A DNA stretch of 64,000 nt, taken from contig JBKQRV010000187.1 in NCBI GenBank assembly GCA_052143835.1, forward strand, positions 9,107-73,106. The letters are read 5' to 3'. This DNA is from DASPPM01 sp052143835. GTDB taxonomy: Bacteria > Pseudomonadota > Alphaproteobacteria > JACZXZ01. The position numbers and the translations under genes were made by a program. Shown here piece after piece: positions 8,714 to 17,897 of this stretch (position 1 is its first letter; the number at the start of each line of letters is the position of its first letter). The notes beneath the pieces were generated by a model. It had not been told where the DNA came from and did no database searches. It was given only the letters and a program-made list of their open reading frames with translations.

Positions 8714-10036
8714 TCAAAGCTGCTCCAGGAAGGCGATGAGCGCCGCGCGCTCCTCCCGGCTCATGCGGCGGAAGGCCTCGCGTGCGGCGGCGGCCTCGCC
8801 GCCATGCCAGAGGATCGCCTCGGCCGGCCCCCGCGCGCGGCCGTCGTGGAGCAGGAACTCGTGGTCGCTGACGCTCTTGGTAAGACCGAGGCCCCAAAGC
8901 GGTGCCGTGCGCCAGCTGCTGCCGCTGGCCTCATATTCCGGCCGCTTGTCGGCGAGACCAGCACCCATGTCGTGGACGAGCAAATCCGTATAGGGGTGGA
9001 TGAGCTGGTGCGCGAGTGCTGGATCGGGATCGTCTCCCGTCTCGAGCGTGGGGCGATGGCAGGCGCCGCAGGCGGCCGCTTCGAAGAGCGCCTCGCCGCG
9101 CTTCACTTCCGGCTCCTCCGGCCGGCGCGGCGCCGGGGGCGCCAAGCGGGCGACGAAGAACGTCACGGCTGCGAGGAAATCCTCGCCGATCTTGGGATGG
9201 CGCGGTGCCGCCGCGGCCGCGGCGCGGCAGGCACGCTCGATCTCGGTGCAGTCGTTCTCGGGGTAGAAGGGGTTGGTGATGCCGATGTCGCGGTTGAAGG
9301 CGTTGGCGACCTGTTGCTCGAGGCTGGGCAAACCCGCCTTCCAGCCGAAGCGGCCGAGGCGCACGCCTTTTGCGGCGATGTCGAAGACGCGGTTCGGGCG
9401 GCCGCGCACTTGGCCCTTCGACTTTTCTTCGGCCGCGAGCGCCTCGATCGTCGCATCAGGGACCGCCTCGAGCAGCCCGAGGCCCACGAGCGGGGGTGCG
9501 GCGCGCACCGAGAAGAGGGCGTTCTTGCCGAGCGGGCCGAAGGCGAGATCGGCGAAGCGGTAGCGCGGCGCGCGCAAACGATAGGGCTCGCCGTCGGCGA
9601 AGCGGCCCTTGATCTCGCGATAGCTCACCACCACGCGCCCCTCGCTCGGAACCCCGGGCACGGCATTGCGATCGAGCTGGTCGCCGTAGAGGGGGTGCGG
9701 CAAGGGTGCGCCGAAAGCGCCGCGTCCCGGCACGCTCAGGCGCACCGTCATCGAGATCATCGGGTAGGCCGGCTTCCTCGGCGGCTCGCCGCGGCCGGCG
9801 TTGCTGTGGCAGCCGTCGCAGGAAAGACGGTCGAAGAGCGGCCCGATGCCGTCGAGGCCGGGCACGGGTCCGGGAGCGATCGCCCAATCATGCTCGAAGA
9901 GCCGGTGTCCAAGGGCGAAGCGCTCGGCCGCCGCACCCTCGAGGCTGCCGAGCGCGTGCTCGAAGGCACCCCGTGCCGGCTCGACGTCTTGGGCAAGGCC
10001 CGCCGCCTCCGACAAGGCGAGAAGGACAAGCGCCAA
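8714..10036 (-). CDS. Di-haem oxidoreductase (DUF1111/DHOR family)
   Basis: This exported c-type cytochrome of about 440 residues has two haem-binding CxxCH motifs: CDGCH in the N-terminal half and CGACH in the C-terminal half. Between and after them are family blocks such as PLYGDQLDRNAVPG, RPNRVFD and DMGAGLADKRPE, with TAPLWGLGL before the C-terminus. Members of this family resemble di-haem peroxidases and often sit beside imelysin-like iron-uptake proteins; none is present here. The usable start is unclear. TTG at 10036 leaves a short signal peptide (LVLLALSEAAGLAQ). An in-frame AUC at 10057, placed after a perfect AGGAGG, would add the basic n-region. The gene follows putA with a short gap. 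Confidence 0.85.
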   Translation of the reverse strand: MALVLLALSEAAGLAQDVEPARGAFEHALGSLEGAAAERFALGHRLFEHDWAIAPGPVPGLDGIGPLFDRLSCDGCHSNAGRGEPPRKPAYPMISMTVRLSVPGRGAFGAPLPHPLYGDQLDRNAVPGVPSEGRVVVSYREIKGRFADGEPYRLRAPRYRFADLAFGPLGKNALFSVRAAPPLVGLGLLEAVPDATIEALAAEEKSKGQVRGRPNRVFDIAAKGVRLGRFGWKAGLPSLEQQVANAFNRDIGITNPFYPENDCTEIERACRAAAAAAPRHPKIGEDFLAAVTFFVARLAPPAPRRPEEPEVKRGEALFEAAACGACHRPTLETGDDPDPALAHQLIHPYTDLLVHDMGAGLADKRPEYEASGSSWRTAPLWGLGLTKSVSDHEFLLHDGRARGPAEAILWHGGEAAAAREAFRRMSREERAALIAFLEQL

Positions 10037-10061
10037 GGGGAGGAGTGCCCTGCGGATGGTC

Positions 10062-13000
10062 TCAGTCCTCCTCCTTGAGCGACATCAGCGTGGCGTTCCC
10101 CCCTTGCGCCGTGGTGTTGACGCTGAGCGTGCGCTCGACCGCGAAGCGGTGGAGATAATAAGGCCCCCCGGCCTTGGGCCCCGTGCCCGAGAGTCCCTCG
10201 CCGCCGAAAGGCTGCACGCCGACCACCGCACCGATCATGTTGCGGTTGACGTAGGCGTTGCCGACGCGCGCGCGCCGGGCGACGCGCTCGACCGTGCTGT
10301 CGATGCGGCTGTGGACGCCGAGCGTCAAACCGTAGCCCGTGCGGTTGATCGCGTCGATCGTCTCGTCAAGCCGCTCCGCCTTGTAGCGCACCACGTGGAG
10401 GATGGGACCGAACACCTCGCGCTCGAGGCGTGCGATGCCGTCGATCTCGAAGGCTGCGGGCGCGACGAAGCTCCCGTGCGCGCAAGCCTCGCCGAGGGCG
10501 GCGCGGCCGATGAGCCGGCCTTCGCGTTCCATGCGCGCGGCGTGCGCCTCGAGCATCGCCTTGGCGTCCTCGTCGATCACCGGGCCCACGTCGGTCGAGA
10601 GCAGTGCCGGGTCGCCGACGGCAAGCTCGGCGATGGCGCCCGCGAGCATGTCGAGAAGCTTCGGCGCCAGCTCCTCCTGCACGAAGAGCACGCGCAGCGC
10701 CGAGCAGCGCTGGCCTGCACTCTGGAAGGCGGATGCCAAAACGTCCGCCACCACCTGCTCGGCGAGGGCCGAGCTGTCGACGATCATGGCATTCTGCCCG
10801 CCCGTCTCCGCGATGAGGGGCAGAATCGGACCGCGCCGCGCCGCGAGTGCGCGTTGGATCGCGCGCGCGGTCTCGGTCGAGCCGGTGAAAACCACGCCCG
10901 CGGTGCGCGCATCCGCCACGAGCGCAGCACCGACCGCCTCGCCCGTGCCCGGGAGGAGCTGGAGCGCATCGGCCGGAACGCCCGCCTGATGGAAGAGCTC
11001 GACCGCGCGCGCGGCGATGAGCGGGGTCTGCTCCGCCGGCTTGGCGACGACGGCATTGCCGGCGGCGAGTGCCGCCGCGATCTGGCCGGTGAAGATGGCG
11101 AGCGGGAAATTCCACGGGCTGATGCAGACGAAGACGCCGCGACCGTGGAGCGAGAGCTCGTTGCGCTCGCCGGTCGGGCCGGGCAGGGGGTGCGGAAGTG
11201 CAAACTCGAGCCGCGCGCGGTGCGCGTAGTAGCGGCAGAAATCGGCGGCCTCGCGCACCTCGGCCACGGCGTCGGGAATCGTCTTCCCGGCCTCACGCAC
11301 GGCAAGCGCCATGAGCTCGGCCATGTGCCGCTCGTAGAGCTCGGCCACGCGCTCGAGGAGCGCCGCACGCTCGCCGGCCGGCGTGTCGTTCCACAAGGGG
11401 AAGCTGACCTGTGCCCGCGCGAGCGCGTCCTCGATGTCCGCCCCTTCCGCCTCGCGCACGTGGCCGACGATGCGGCGCCGGTCGGCCGGATCCTGCACGG
11501 CCCGGCTCTGGCCCCGGCGCTTGACTCCGCCGATGAGGGGAGCCGACTGCCAGCCCGCCGCCGCCGCGCGCGCCATCGCGTCCGCCAGCGGCGCGAGCAC
11601 GCTCGCATCGGAGAGGTCGGGACCCGCCGAGTTGAGCCGCTCGGGAAGATAGAGCGCGCGCGGGAGCGGGATATGCGGATGCGGCTTTTGAGCGAGCTTG
11701 CGCAGGCGCGCCGCGGGGTCGGCGACGATCTCGTCGATGGGGGCGGCCTCGTCCACGATGCGATTCACGAAGGAGGTGTTGGCGCCGTTCTCGAGCAGGC
11801 GGCGCACGAGATAGGGCAGCAGATCCTCGTGGCTCCCCACGGGGGCGTAGATTCGGCACGGAACATTGAGCCCGCCCGTGCCCACCACCTGCTCGTAGAG
11901 CGCCTCGCCCATGCCGTGGAGGCGCTGGAACTCGAAATCGCGATCGTTGCCGGCGAACTCGAGGACGGCAGCAAGCGTGTGCGCATTGTGCGTGGCGAAC
12001 TGGGGATAGAACGCGTGCCTGTCGGCGAGGAGCCGCCGCGCCGCCGCGAGGTAGGAGACGTCGGTCGCGACCTTGCGCGTGAAGACGGGATAGCCGTCGA
12101 GCCCACGCTCCTGGGCGCGCTTGATCTCGCTGTCCCAATAGGCGCCCTTGACGAGGCGCACCATGAGCCGGCGCTTGGCCCCGCGCGCAAGCGCTGCGAG
12201 CCAGTCGATGACGGCGAGCGTGCGCTTCTGATAGGCCTGCACGGCGAGCCCGAGGCCGTCCCAGCCGGCGAGGCTCGCCTCGCGCGCCAGTGCCTCGAAG
12301 ACCTCGAGCGAAAGCTCGAGCCGGTCCATTTCCTCGGCGTCGATGGTCATGCCGATGCCGGCCGCGCGCGCGTGGCGCGAGAGCGCCAGCACGCGCGGGA
12401 CGAGCTCGCCCAGCACGCGCTCGCGCTGCGCCAGCTCATAGCGCGGATGGAGGGCCGAGAGCTTGACCGAGATGCCGGGCGCTGCGATCGGGCCGCGGCC
12501 GGCGGCGGCCTGGCCAAGGGCCGCGATCGCGCGGTCGTAGGACTCGAGATAGCGCTCCGCATCGCGTGCCGTGCGCGCCGCCTCGCCCAGCATGTCGTAG
12601 GAATGGCGGTAGCCGAGCCCCTCCTCCGCCTTGGCGCGCTCGAGCGCCTCTTGGATGGTGCGGCCCATGACGAACTGGCCGCCCAGGATGCGCATCGCCT
12701 GAAACATGGCCTGGCGGATGAGGGGCTCGCCGCTCCGCGCCACGAGGCGGCCGAAGATCGCACCCAGCTCGCGCTCGCGATGATCGGCGAGCCGGACGAC
12801 GCGCCCCGTGAGCATGAGGGCCCAGGTCGAGGCGTTCACGAAGATCGACTCGCTCTTGCCGAGGTGGCGCTCCCAATCGGCGATGCGCAGCTTGTCGTGG
12901 ATGAGCCGGTCCGCCGTCTCGGCGTCGGGAATGCGCAGGAGCGCCTCGGCAAGGCACATGAGCACCACGCCCTCCTGGCTCGAGAGCGCGTACTCGTGCA

Positions 13001-13238
13001 GGAAGGCATCGAGCCCGCCGCGCCCCACCCGCCGGCGCCGCACCTCGGCGACGAGCACCCGCGCCCGCGCCGCGATGCGGTCGAGCGCATCCGGCGCCAG
13101 CTCGAGCTCGGCCAAGAGGCGCTCGTCCACCGCGGTCTCGTCGGCCCGGTAATCGGCCGCGAGCGCCGCCCAAAGCGGATCGGCGCGCGCGGGCGGTTCG
13201 CGGAAGATCATCGGCGGCGGGGTGAGGTCGTTGGGCAT
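10062..13238 (-). CDS. putA: Bifunctional proline dehydrogenase / P5C dehydrogenase PutA
   Basis: This enzyme of about 1058 residues oxidises proline to glutamate in two steps. The N-terminal half is the FAD proline dehydrogenase barrel (MVRLVKGAYWDSEIKRAQ, FATHNAHT, EFQRLHGMGEALY). The C-terminal half is the NAD-dependent aldehyde dehydrogenase, with ETGGQNAMIV and catalytic Cys in SAGQRCSALRV near residue 845. It lacks the ribbon-helix-helix DNA-binding domain of the enterobacterial 1320-residue PutA, so it should not self-regulate; short PutA forms are usual in rhizobia. The start MPNDLTPPP (13238) is preferred over an ATG ten codons upstream. The higB region upstream is divergent. Confidence 0.95.
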   Translation of the reverse strand: MPNDLTPPPMIFREPPARADPLWAALAADYRADETAVDERLLAELELAPDALDRIAARARVLVAEVRRRRVGRGGLDAFLHEYALSSQEGVVLMCLAEALLRIPDAETADRLIHDKLRIADWERHLGKSESIFVNASTWALMLTGRVVRLADHRERELGAIFGRLVARSGEPLIRQAMFQAMRILGGQFVMGRTIQEALERAKAEEGLGYRHSYDMLGEAARTARDAERYLESYDRAIAALGQAAAGRGPIAAPGISVKLSALHPRYELAQRERVLGELVPRVLALSRHARAAGIGMTIDAEEMDRLELSLEVFEALAREASLAGWDGLGLAVQAYQKRTLAVIDWLAALARGAKRRLMVRLVKGAYWDSEIKRAQERGLDGYPVFTRKVATDVSYLAAARRLLADRHAFYPQFATHNAHTLAAVLEFAGNDRDFEFQRLHGMGEALYEQVVGTGGLNVPCRIYAPVGSHEDLLPYLVRRLLENGANTSFVNRIVDEAAPIDEIVADPAARLRKLAQKPHPHIPLPRALYLPERLNSAGPDLSDASVLAPLADAMARAAAAGWQSAPLIGGVKRRGQSRAVQDPADRRRIVGHVREAEGADIEDALARAQVSFPLWNDTPAGERAALLERVAELYERHMAELMALAVREAGKTIPDAVAEVREAADFCRYYAHRARLEFALPHPLPGPTGERNELSLHGRGVFVCISPWNFPLAIFTGQIAAALAAGNAVVAKPAEQTPLIAARAVELFHQAGVPADALQLLPGTGEAVGAALVADARTAGVVFTGSTETARAIQRALAARRGPILPLIAETGGQNAMIVDSSALAEQVVADVLASAFQSAGQRCSALRVLFVQEELAPKLLDMLAGAIAELAVGDPALLSTDVGPVIDEDAKAMLEAHAARMEREGRLIGRAALGEACAHGSFVAPAAFEIDGIARLEREVFGPILHVVRYKAERLDETIDAINRTGYGLTLGVHSRIDSTVERVARRARVGNAYVNRNMIGAVVGVQPFGGEGLSGTGPKAGGPYYLHRFAVERTLSVNTTAQGGNATLMSLKEED

Positions 13239-13344
13239 GGACGTCTCTCGGCGCTGAGGCGGCCCCATTCATACTCCGGACGAGGCCCAACGCCAACCGG
13301 CGCAAATCGCCCTTGGTGCTTGCCTAAACCAATGCGATGCCCGT

Positions 13345-13363
13345 TGTTCCGAAATCTGGAACA
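13345..13363. promoter_or_regulatory. Inverted repeat, probable HigA operator
   Basis: TGTTCC and GGAACA form perfect 6-base arms around a 7-base spacer (GAAATCT), ending 14 bases before the higB start codon. HigA-type antitoxins with HTH domains repress their own operon at such dyads; the assignment to HigA is inferred from position. Confidence 0.55.
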
Positions 13364-13377
13364 TGCTAGGCTGACCG

Positions 13378-13695
13378 ATGATCATCGTCGGGTTCGATCT
13401 GATCACCGCGCTGATCGCCCGAGAGAGACGCAATCGGCCTCAACAAGGCAAGACCCTTGATCGCAGAATCGCAGCATGGAAGCGCGAGGTGGAGCACGCG
13501 GTATGGACAAATCCAATGGACATCAAAGCAGTCTTCGGAAGCGCAGACGTCGTGGGCAATAACCGCGTCGTCTTCGATATTTGCGGCAATAACTACCGCT
13601 TGGTCGTGCACTTCAACTACGTCGCCGGCGTTGCACGCATCCGGTTCGCAGGTACGCACATGGAATATGACAGGATCGACGCCACAAATGTGTAA
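13378..13695 (+). CDS. higB: HigB-family toxin (mRNA interferase)
   Basis: This 105-residue protein matches the HigB toxin family of the RelE superfamily, ribosome-dependent mRNA endonucleases. Characteristic blocks are AAWKREVEHAVWTNPMDIK, GNNRVVFDICGNNYRLVV and RIRFAGTHMEYDRIDA, covering the whole fold. The first about 25 residues are longer than usual and there is no clear ribosome-binding site before the ATG, so the true start may be internal. The toxin-first order, with the antitoxin 3 bases downstream, is the normal arrangement for higBA. Confidence 0.88.
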   Translation: MIIVGFDLITALIARERRNRPQQGKTLDRRIAAWKREVEHAVWTNPMDIKAVFGSADVVGNNRVVFDICGNNYRLVVHFNYVAGVARIRFAGTHMEYDRIDATNV

Positions 13696-13698
13696 ATC

Positions 13699-14058
13699 AT
13701 GCTGAAACCGATCAAGACGCGCAAACAGCATAAAGCCGCTCTCAAGCGCATCGACCGGCTTATGGGCGCGGCTGCCGGCACAGCCGACGCGACAGAGCTG
13801 GAAGTCTTGGCGATACTCGTCGAGAAATTTGAGCGCGAAGCCTTTCCGATCGATCCGCCGACGCCGATCGATGCCATACGCTTCCGTATGGAGCAGATGG
13901 GCTATAGCCAAGCCGACTTGGCGCGCGTCCTTAGCAGCCGGAGTCGGGCGTCGGAGATCATGACCGGCTCGATCAAGCGTCTTTCGATCGGCATGATCCG
14001 CCGACTGCACGATGAGTGGCACATTCCTGCCGACGTGTTGATCCGCGATGCCGCGTGA
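13699..14058 (+). CDS. higA: HigA-family antitoxin with HTH domain
   Basis: A 119-residue XRE-type antitoxin. The N-terminal part (KTRKQHKAALKRIDRLMGA) matches the antitoxin HigA family. The helix-turn-helix follows at residues about 68-105 (MGYSQADLARVLSSRSRASE, then SIKRLSIGMIRRL). It neutralises the HigB encoded immediately upstream and probably represses the operon through the dyad at 13345-13363. The gene is 3 bases from higB, so both are cotranscribed. Confidence 0.88.
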   Translation: MLKPIKTRKQHKAALKRIDRLMGAAAGTADATELEVLAILVEKFEREAFPIDPPTPIDAIRFRMEQMGYSQADLARVLSSRSRASEIMTGSIKRLSIGMIRRLHDEWHIPADVLIRDAA

Positions 14059-14104
14059 GCCGGCGAGGAGATCCAAGTCGTCGGCTATCATTGTGGAGAA
14101 GCTC

Positions 14105-14434
14105 ATGCCCGAGATGAGGGCTTTCCATGGCGTGCGCCCGGGCGTCGTGCTGAAGGACGAGTTGGAGGCACGCGGGCTCAGCGCCACCGCGTTCGGCTTG
14201 AGATTGCGTGTGCCGCCGCAGCGCATCCAGGAGATCGTCGCCGGGCGTCGCGCCATCACGCCTGAGACCGCTTTGCGCATCGGTCGTGCGCTCGGCACTG
14301 GCGCGCGGCTGTGGCTTGCCATGCAGCAGGCCTACAATCTGTGGAAGGCGGAGCAGGAGCACGGCGATCTTGTCCGCAAGGAGGTCGAGGCGGGCGAGCC
14401 GCTTGGACAAGGCACGAGGCGCTCCGCGACATAA
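14105..14434 (+). CDS. Second HigA-type (VapI-like) antitoxin, no toxin partner
   Basis: This 109-residue protein resembles the HigA/VapI subfamily of antitoxins: HGVRPGVVLKDELEARGLSA, an HTH (AFGLRLRVPPQRIQEIVAGR), and the conserved ALRIGRALGTGARLWLAMQ. The start at 14105 has a GGAGAAGCTC leader; an in-frame ATG at 14048 overlapping the higA stop is also possible. Its usual toxin would be a RelE-like HigB of the other subfamily, encoded just upstream, and none is present. It may be a remnant of a second module, an extra regulator of higBA, or an anti-addiction gene. Confidence 0.8.
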   Translation: MPEMRAFHGVRPGVVLKDELEARGLSATAFGLRLRVPPQRIQEIVAGRRAITPETALRIGRALGTGARLWLAMQQAYNLWKAEQEHGDLVRKEVEAGEPLGQGTRRSAT

Positions 14435-14471
14435 CAGCCAAGTGGGGTTTCGCCTGCCGACGTGGCTTGCC

Positions 14472-14909
14472 CTACAGCAACCCCAGTTCCCTGAGCGCCG
14501 CGGCGAGGCGGGGCGGCAGGTCGTCGTCGCCCTTGGCGCGTGGCGGCAGATCCGGGGGTGCCTCCTCGGGCGAGAGGTAGCGCCAACCCTGGAACGGGCG
14601 CCAGGCGACGAGCTGGGTCTTGATCAGGCGCGGCGCCAGCTCGATCGCGCAGGCGCTCTCGCCCTCCTCGTTCCGCACGGCGCGGAGCCCGATGATGCGC
14701 TGGCGCACGCGCACATAGCCCTTGATCACCCAATAGAGCGAGCCGCCGTCGAGCACGTCTGGGCCGCGCTTCGGCATCATGCGCGTGACGTGACGCAGCC
14801 TCGCCTTGGGACTGCGCCGGCGCATCTGCGCGAGGCGCGCCCGCTGCCATTGGCCGAGATCCTCGACCGAATCGCAGCCGACGCAGAGCTTGATGATGTG
14901 GAGCGTCAC
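14472..14909 (-). CDS. DUF1489 family protein
   Basis: A 145-residue protein beginning LHIIKLCVGCDSVEDL with internal HVTRMMPKR, GGSLYWVIKGYVRVRQ and a C-terminal FQGWRYL. This matches DUF1489, a single-copy family largely restricted to alphaproteobacteria. Its function is unknown. There are no transmembrane segments or signal peptide. It is convergent with the HigA-type gene (38-base gap) and lies about 30 bases after the HMG-CoA lyase gene on the same strand, though a link with leucine catabolism is not established. Confidence 0.85.
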   Translation of the reverse strand: MTLHIIKLCVGCDSVEDLGQWQRARLAQMRRRSPKARLRHVTRMMPKRGPDVLDGGSLYWVIKGYVRVRQRIIGLRAVRNEEGESACAIELAPRLIKTQLVAWRPFQGWRYLSPEEAPPDLPPRAKGDDDLPPRLAAALRELGLL

Positions 14910-14941
14910 GATGGGCTTCTGCTGGCTTCTGCTTTTGGATT

Positions 14942-15850
14942 TCAGGCGGCGGCCTTGGCTGCGAGAGCCTGGGAGACCTTGGAGACGGGCGCCTTGCCGA
15001 GCTCGGCGCAGATGAAGCGGCCGGCCTCGATGAGCTTCCCGAGGTCGACGCCGGTCTCGACCCCAAGGCCGTCCAGCATATAGAGGACGTCCTCGCTCGC
15101 GACATTGCCCGAGGCCCCCTTGGCATAGGGGCAGCCGCCGAGACCCGCGACCGAGCTGTCGATCACGGCCACGCCGCGCTCGAGGCAGGCGAGAATGTTC
15201 GCGAGCGCCTGGCCGTAGGTGTCATGGAAATGGACGGCGAGCCTCTCGCGCGGGAGCTGCTCCGCAACCTTGTCGATCAGTGCCTGCGCCTTCCCCGGCG
15301 TACCGACACCGATGGTGTCGCCCAAGGAGATCTCATAGCAGCCGAGGGCTGCGAGCTTGGCCGAGACCTCGGCGACCGCTGCGGGGGCGATCTCGCCCTC
15401 ATAGGGACAGCCGAGCACGCAGGAGACATAGCCGCGCACGCGCACGCCGTCGCGTTTCGCCGCCTCGGCCACGGGCGCGAAGCGCGCCAGGCTTTCGGCG
15501 ATCGAGCAATTGATATTGCGCCGGGAGAAGCTCTCGGAGGCGGCGCCGAAAATGGCGATCTCCTCGACCCCCGCCTTGCGCGCCGCAACATAGCCCGTCA
15601 TGTTCGGGACGAGCACGGGGTATGAGACGCCGGGTCGGCGCCTGAGGGCGGCCAAGACCTCGGCCGTATCCGCCATCTGCGGAACCCACTTGGGCGAGAC
15701 GAAGCTCCCCGCCTCGACGACTGCGAGCCCGGCCTCGGCTAGACGCTCGATGAGTGCGCACTTGAGCGCGGCCGGCACGATCTTGGCCTCGTTCTGCAGG
15801 CCGTCGCGCGGGCCCACCTCGACGATCTTCACTTTTTTCGCCGCCGTCAT
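14942..15850 (-). CDS. mvaB: Hydroxymethylglutaryl-CoA lyase
   Basis: This 302-residue TIM-barrel lyase splits HMG-CoA to acetoacetate and acetyl-CoA, the last step of leucine catabolism. The family start VEVGPRDGLQNE supplies metal and substrate ligands, and VHFHDTYGQALAN provides the His pair. The flexible loop GLGGCPYAKGASGNV carries the catalytic cysteine, at about residue 240. Its ATG overlaps the stop of the MCC alpha gene by 4 bases, so the two are translationally coupled. It corresponds to liuE. Confidence 0.95.
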   Translation of the reverse strand: MTAAKKVKIVEVGPRDGLQNEAKIVPAALKCALIERLAEAGLAVVEAGSFVSPKWVPQMADTAEVLAALRRRPGVSYPVLVPNMTGYVAARKAGVEEIAIFGAASESFSRRNINCSIAESLARFAPVAEAAKRDGVRVRGYVSCVLGCPYEGEIAPAAVAEVSAKLAALGCYEISLGDTIGVGTPGKAQALIDKVAEQLPRERLAVHFHDTYGQALANILACLERGVAVIDSSVAGLGGCPYAKGASGNVASEDVLYMLDGLGVETGVDLGKLIEAGRFICAELGKAPVSKVSQALAAKAAA

Positions 15851-17874
15851 GCGCGTTCCGTTTCGCTCGCTGCTTCGGCAGCCGGCTGAAAGGCGATGAG
15901 CTCGACCCCTTCCTCGACCTGATCGCCGGCCTTGAATTTCACCCGCTCGATGCGTCCGTCGGCGGGTGCCGCAATGGTATGCTCCATCTTCATTGCTTCC
16001 AAGACGAGAAGTGGCGTGCCGCGCTTGACGTCGCTGCCGTCGGCGACCAGCACTTCGACGATCTTGCCGGGCATGGGTGCGGTAAGGCTGCCGCCCACCG
16101 CCTCGAGCCCGGCAAGGGCTGCGAGCGGATCGACGAGCTTGAGCCGGTGGCTCGTGCCGTCGACGAAGAGATTGAGCTCGCGCCCCATGCGCGCGACACT
16201 CGCGCGGCAGCGCTCACCGCCCAAATCCGCGAAAAGCGCGCTTTCGCCCTCGAGCTCGCCGCGCACCGCGCACGAGCCGCCCGGCAGGTCCATGACGTAG
16301 CCCTCGGAACGGTAATGCACGGTGACCGCGACCCGCCGCTCGCCATCCTCGAAGCGCAGCACATGGTGGTTGTCGTCGTTCATGCGCCAGCCGTCGCTGA
16401 TCGCCCACGGCGAGTGCGGTTCGCCCGAGTGAAGCGCGGCCGCTTGCGCCGCGCGCGCGCGCTCGAGAAAGACGGCAAGGGCCGCGAGCGCGAGCACGCG
16501 GTCGGAGGCGGGCTTGGCCTCGGGCACGAGTGCCGCGCGATGGCGCGCGATGAAGCCTGTATCGAGCTCGGCCGCGGCGAAGGCTGGGTGCGCGGCAAGG
16601 GCCGAGAGGAAGGCGATGTTGGTGGCGATCCCCGCCACCTCGCAGGCGCCGAGCGCCGCCGCGAGCCGCCTCAGCGCCCCTTCCCGGTCGCGGTCCCAGA
16701 CGATGAGCTTGGCAAGCATGGGGTCGTAATGGATGGTCACCTGGTCGCCTTCGGCGACGCCCGCATCGACGCGCACGTGCGGTCCCTCGGCGGGAAAGCG
16801 CAAATGCCTGAGCCGGCCGGTCGCGGGCAGGAAGTCGCGCTCCGGATCCTCCGCATAGAGGCGCGCCTCGAAGGCGTGGCCGGAGATCGCGAGATCGCCC
16901 TGGGCAAGCGGCAACGGCTCGCCCGCCGCCACTCTCAGCTGCCACTCGACGAGGTCCTGGCCCGTGATCATCTCGGTCACCGGATGCTCGACCTGCAGGC
17001 GCGTATTCATCTCCATGAAGTGGAAGCTGCCGTCCTCATCCACGATGAACTCGACCGTGCCGGCGCCGCGATAGCCGATGGCGGCGGCGGCGGCCACGGC
17101 CGCAGCCCCCATTTGGGCGCGGCGTTTCTCCGTCATGCCCGGCGCCGGCGCCTCCTCGATCACCTTCTGGTGGCGGCGCTGGATCGAGCAGTCGCGCTCG
17201 AAGAGGTGAACGGCATTGCCGTGGGCGTCGGCGAAGAGCTGGATCTCGATATGGCGCGGCCGGGCGAGATACTTCTCGAGGAGCACGCGGTCGTCACCGA
17301 AAGCGGACGCCGCCTCGCGCTTGGCGGACGCGAGCGCCGAGGGTAGCGCCTCGGCGCGCTCGACCACGCGCATGCCCTTCCCGCCGCCGCCGGCGGAAGC
17401 CTTGATCAGCACCGGGAAGCCGATGCGCTCGGCCGCGGCGCGCAACCGCGCCAGCCCCTGGTCCGCGCCGTGATAGCCGGGGACGACCGGCAGTCCCGCC
17501 TTCTCCATGAGCCGCTTCGCCTCGCTTTTCGAGCCCATGGCGCGAATGGCGGAGGCCGGCGGGCCGATGAAGACGAAGCCCGCCTTCTCGCAGGCTTCGG
17601 CGAAGGCGGCATTCTCGGAGAGAAAGCCGTAGCCGGGGTGGACCGCCTCGGCCCCCGTCGCCGCGGCGGCCGCGAGGATCGCCTCGATGTTCAAATAGCT
17701 CTCGCGCGCCGACGCCGGACCGATGAGCCGCGCCATATCGGCGAGCACCACATGACGCGCGTGCCGGTCGGCCTCGGAATAGACGGCGACGGTCTTTATC
17801 CCGAGCCGGCGCGCGGTGCGGATGATGCGGCAGGCGATCTCGCCGCGATTGGCGATGAGGAGCTTCGTGAACAT
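15847..17874 (-). CDS. mccA: 3-Methylcrotonyl-CoA carboxylase, biotin-carrying alpha subunit
   Basis: A 675-residue biotin-dependent carboxylase subunit. It starts MFTKLLIANRGEIACRI (biotin carboxylase N-domain) and has the ATP-grasp glycine-rich loop KASAGGGGKGMRVV. It ends with a biotinyl domain in which Lys629 of EAMKMEHTI is the biotin site. Pairing with the beta-subunit gene upstream and the HMG-CoA lyase gene downstream identifies it as the methylcrotonyl-CoA enzyme (liuD), rather than the propionyl-CoA paralogue encoded at 35.8-37.8 kb. The ribosome-binding site is weak. The usual liuC (methylglutaconyl-CoA hydratase) is missing from its expected place before this gene. Confidence 0.93.
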   Translation of the reverse strand: MFTKLLIANRGEIACRIIRTARRLGIKTVAVYSEADRHARHVVLADMARLIGPASARESYLNIEAILAAAAATGAEAVHPGYGFLSENAAFAEACEKAGFVFIGPPASAIRAMGSKSEAKRLMEKAGLPVVPGYHGADQGLARLRAAAERIGFPVLIKASAGGGGKGMRVVERAEALPSALASAKREAASAFGDDRVLLEKYLARPRHIEIQLFADAHGNAVHLFERDCSIQRRHQKVIEEAPAPGMTEKRRAQMGAAAVAAAAAIGYRGAGTVEFIVDEDGSFHFMEMNTRLQVEHPVTEMITGQDLVEWQLRVAAGEPLPLAQGDLAISGHAFEARLYAEDPERDFLPATGRLRHLRFPAEGPHVRVDAGVAEGDQVTIHYDPMLAKLIVWDRDREGALRRLAAALGACEVAGIATNIAFLSALAAHPAFAAAELDTGFIARHRAALVPEAKPASDRVLALAALAVFLERARAAQAAALHSGEPHSPWAISDGWRMNDDNHHVLRFEDGERRVAVTVHYRSEGYVMDLPGGSCAVRGELEGESALFADLGGERCRASVARMGRELNLFVDGTSHRLKLVDPLAALAGLEAVGGSLTAPMPGKIVEVLVADGSDVKRGTPLLVLEAMKMEHTIAAPADGRIERVKFKAGDQVEEGVELIAFQPAAEAASETERA

Positions 17875-17897
17875 GGCGTCCGTTCGCTGATATCCCT

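Noticed and set aside
9801..13460. A 1219-codon open frame on the plus strand
   Set aside because: It is antisense to putA and the di-haem gene; its protein is low-complexity Arg/Ala/Gly/His-rich and matches no family. Long shadow frames are expected at this G+C.
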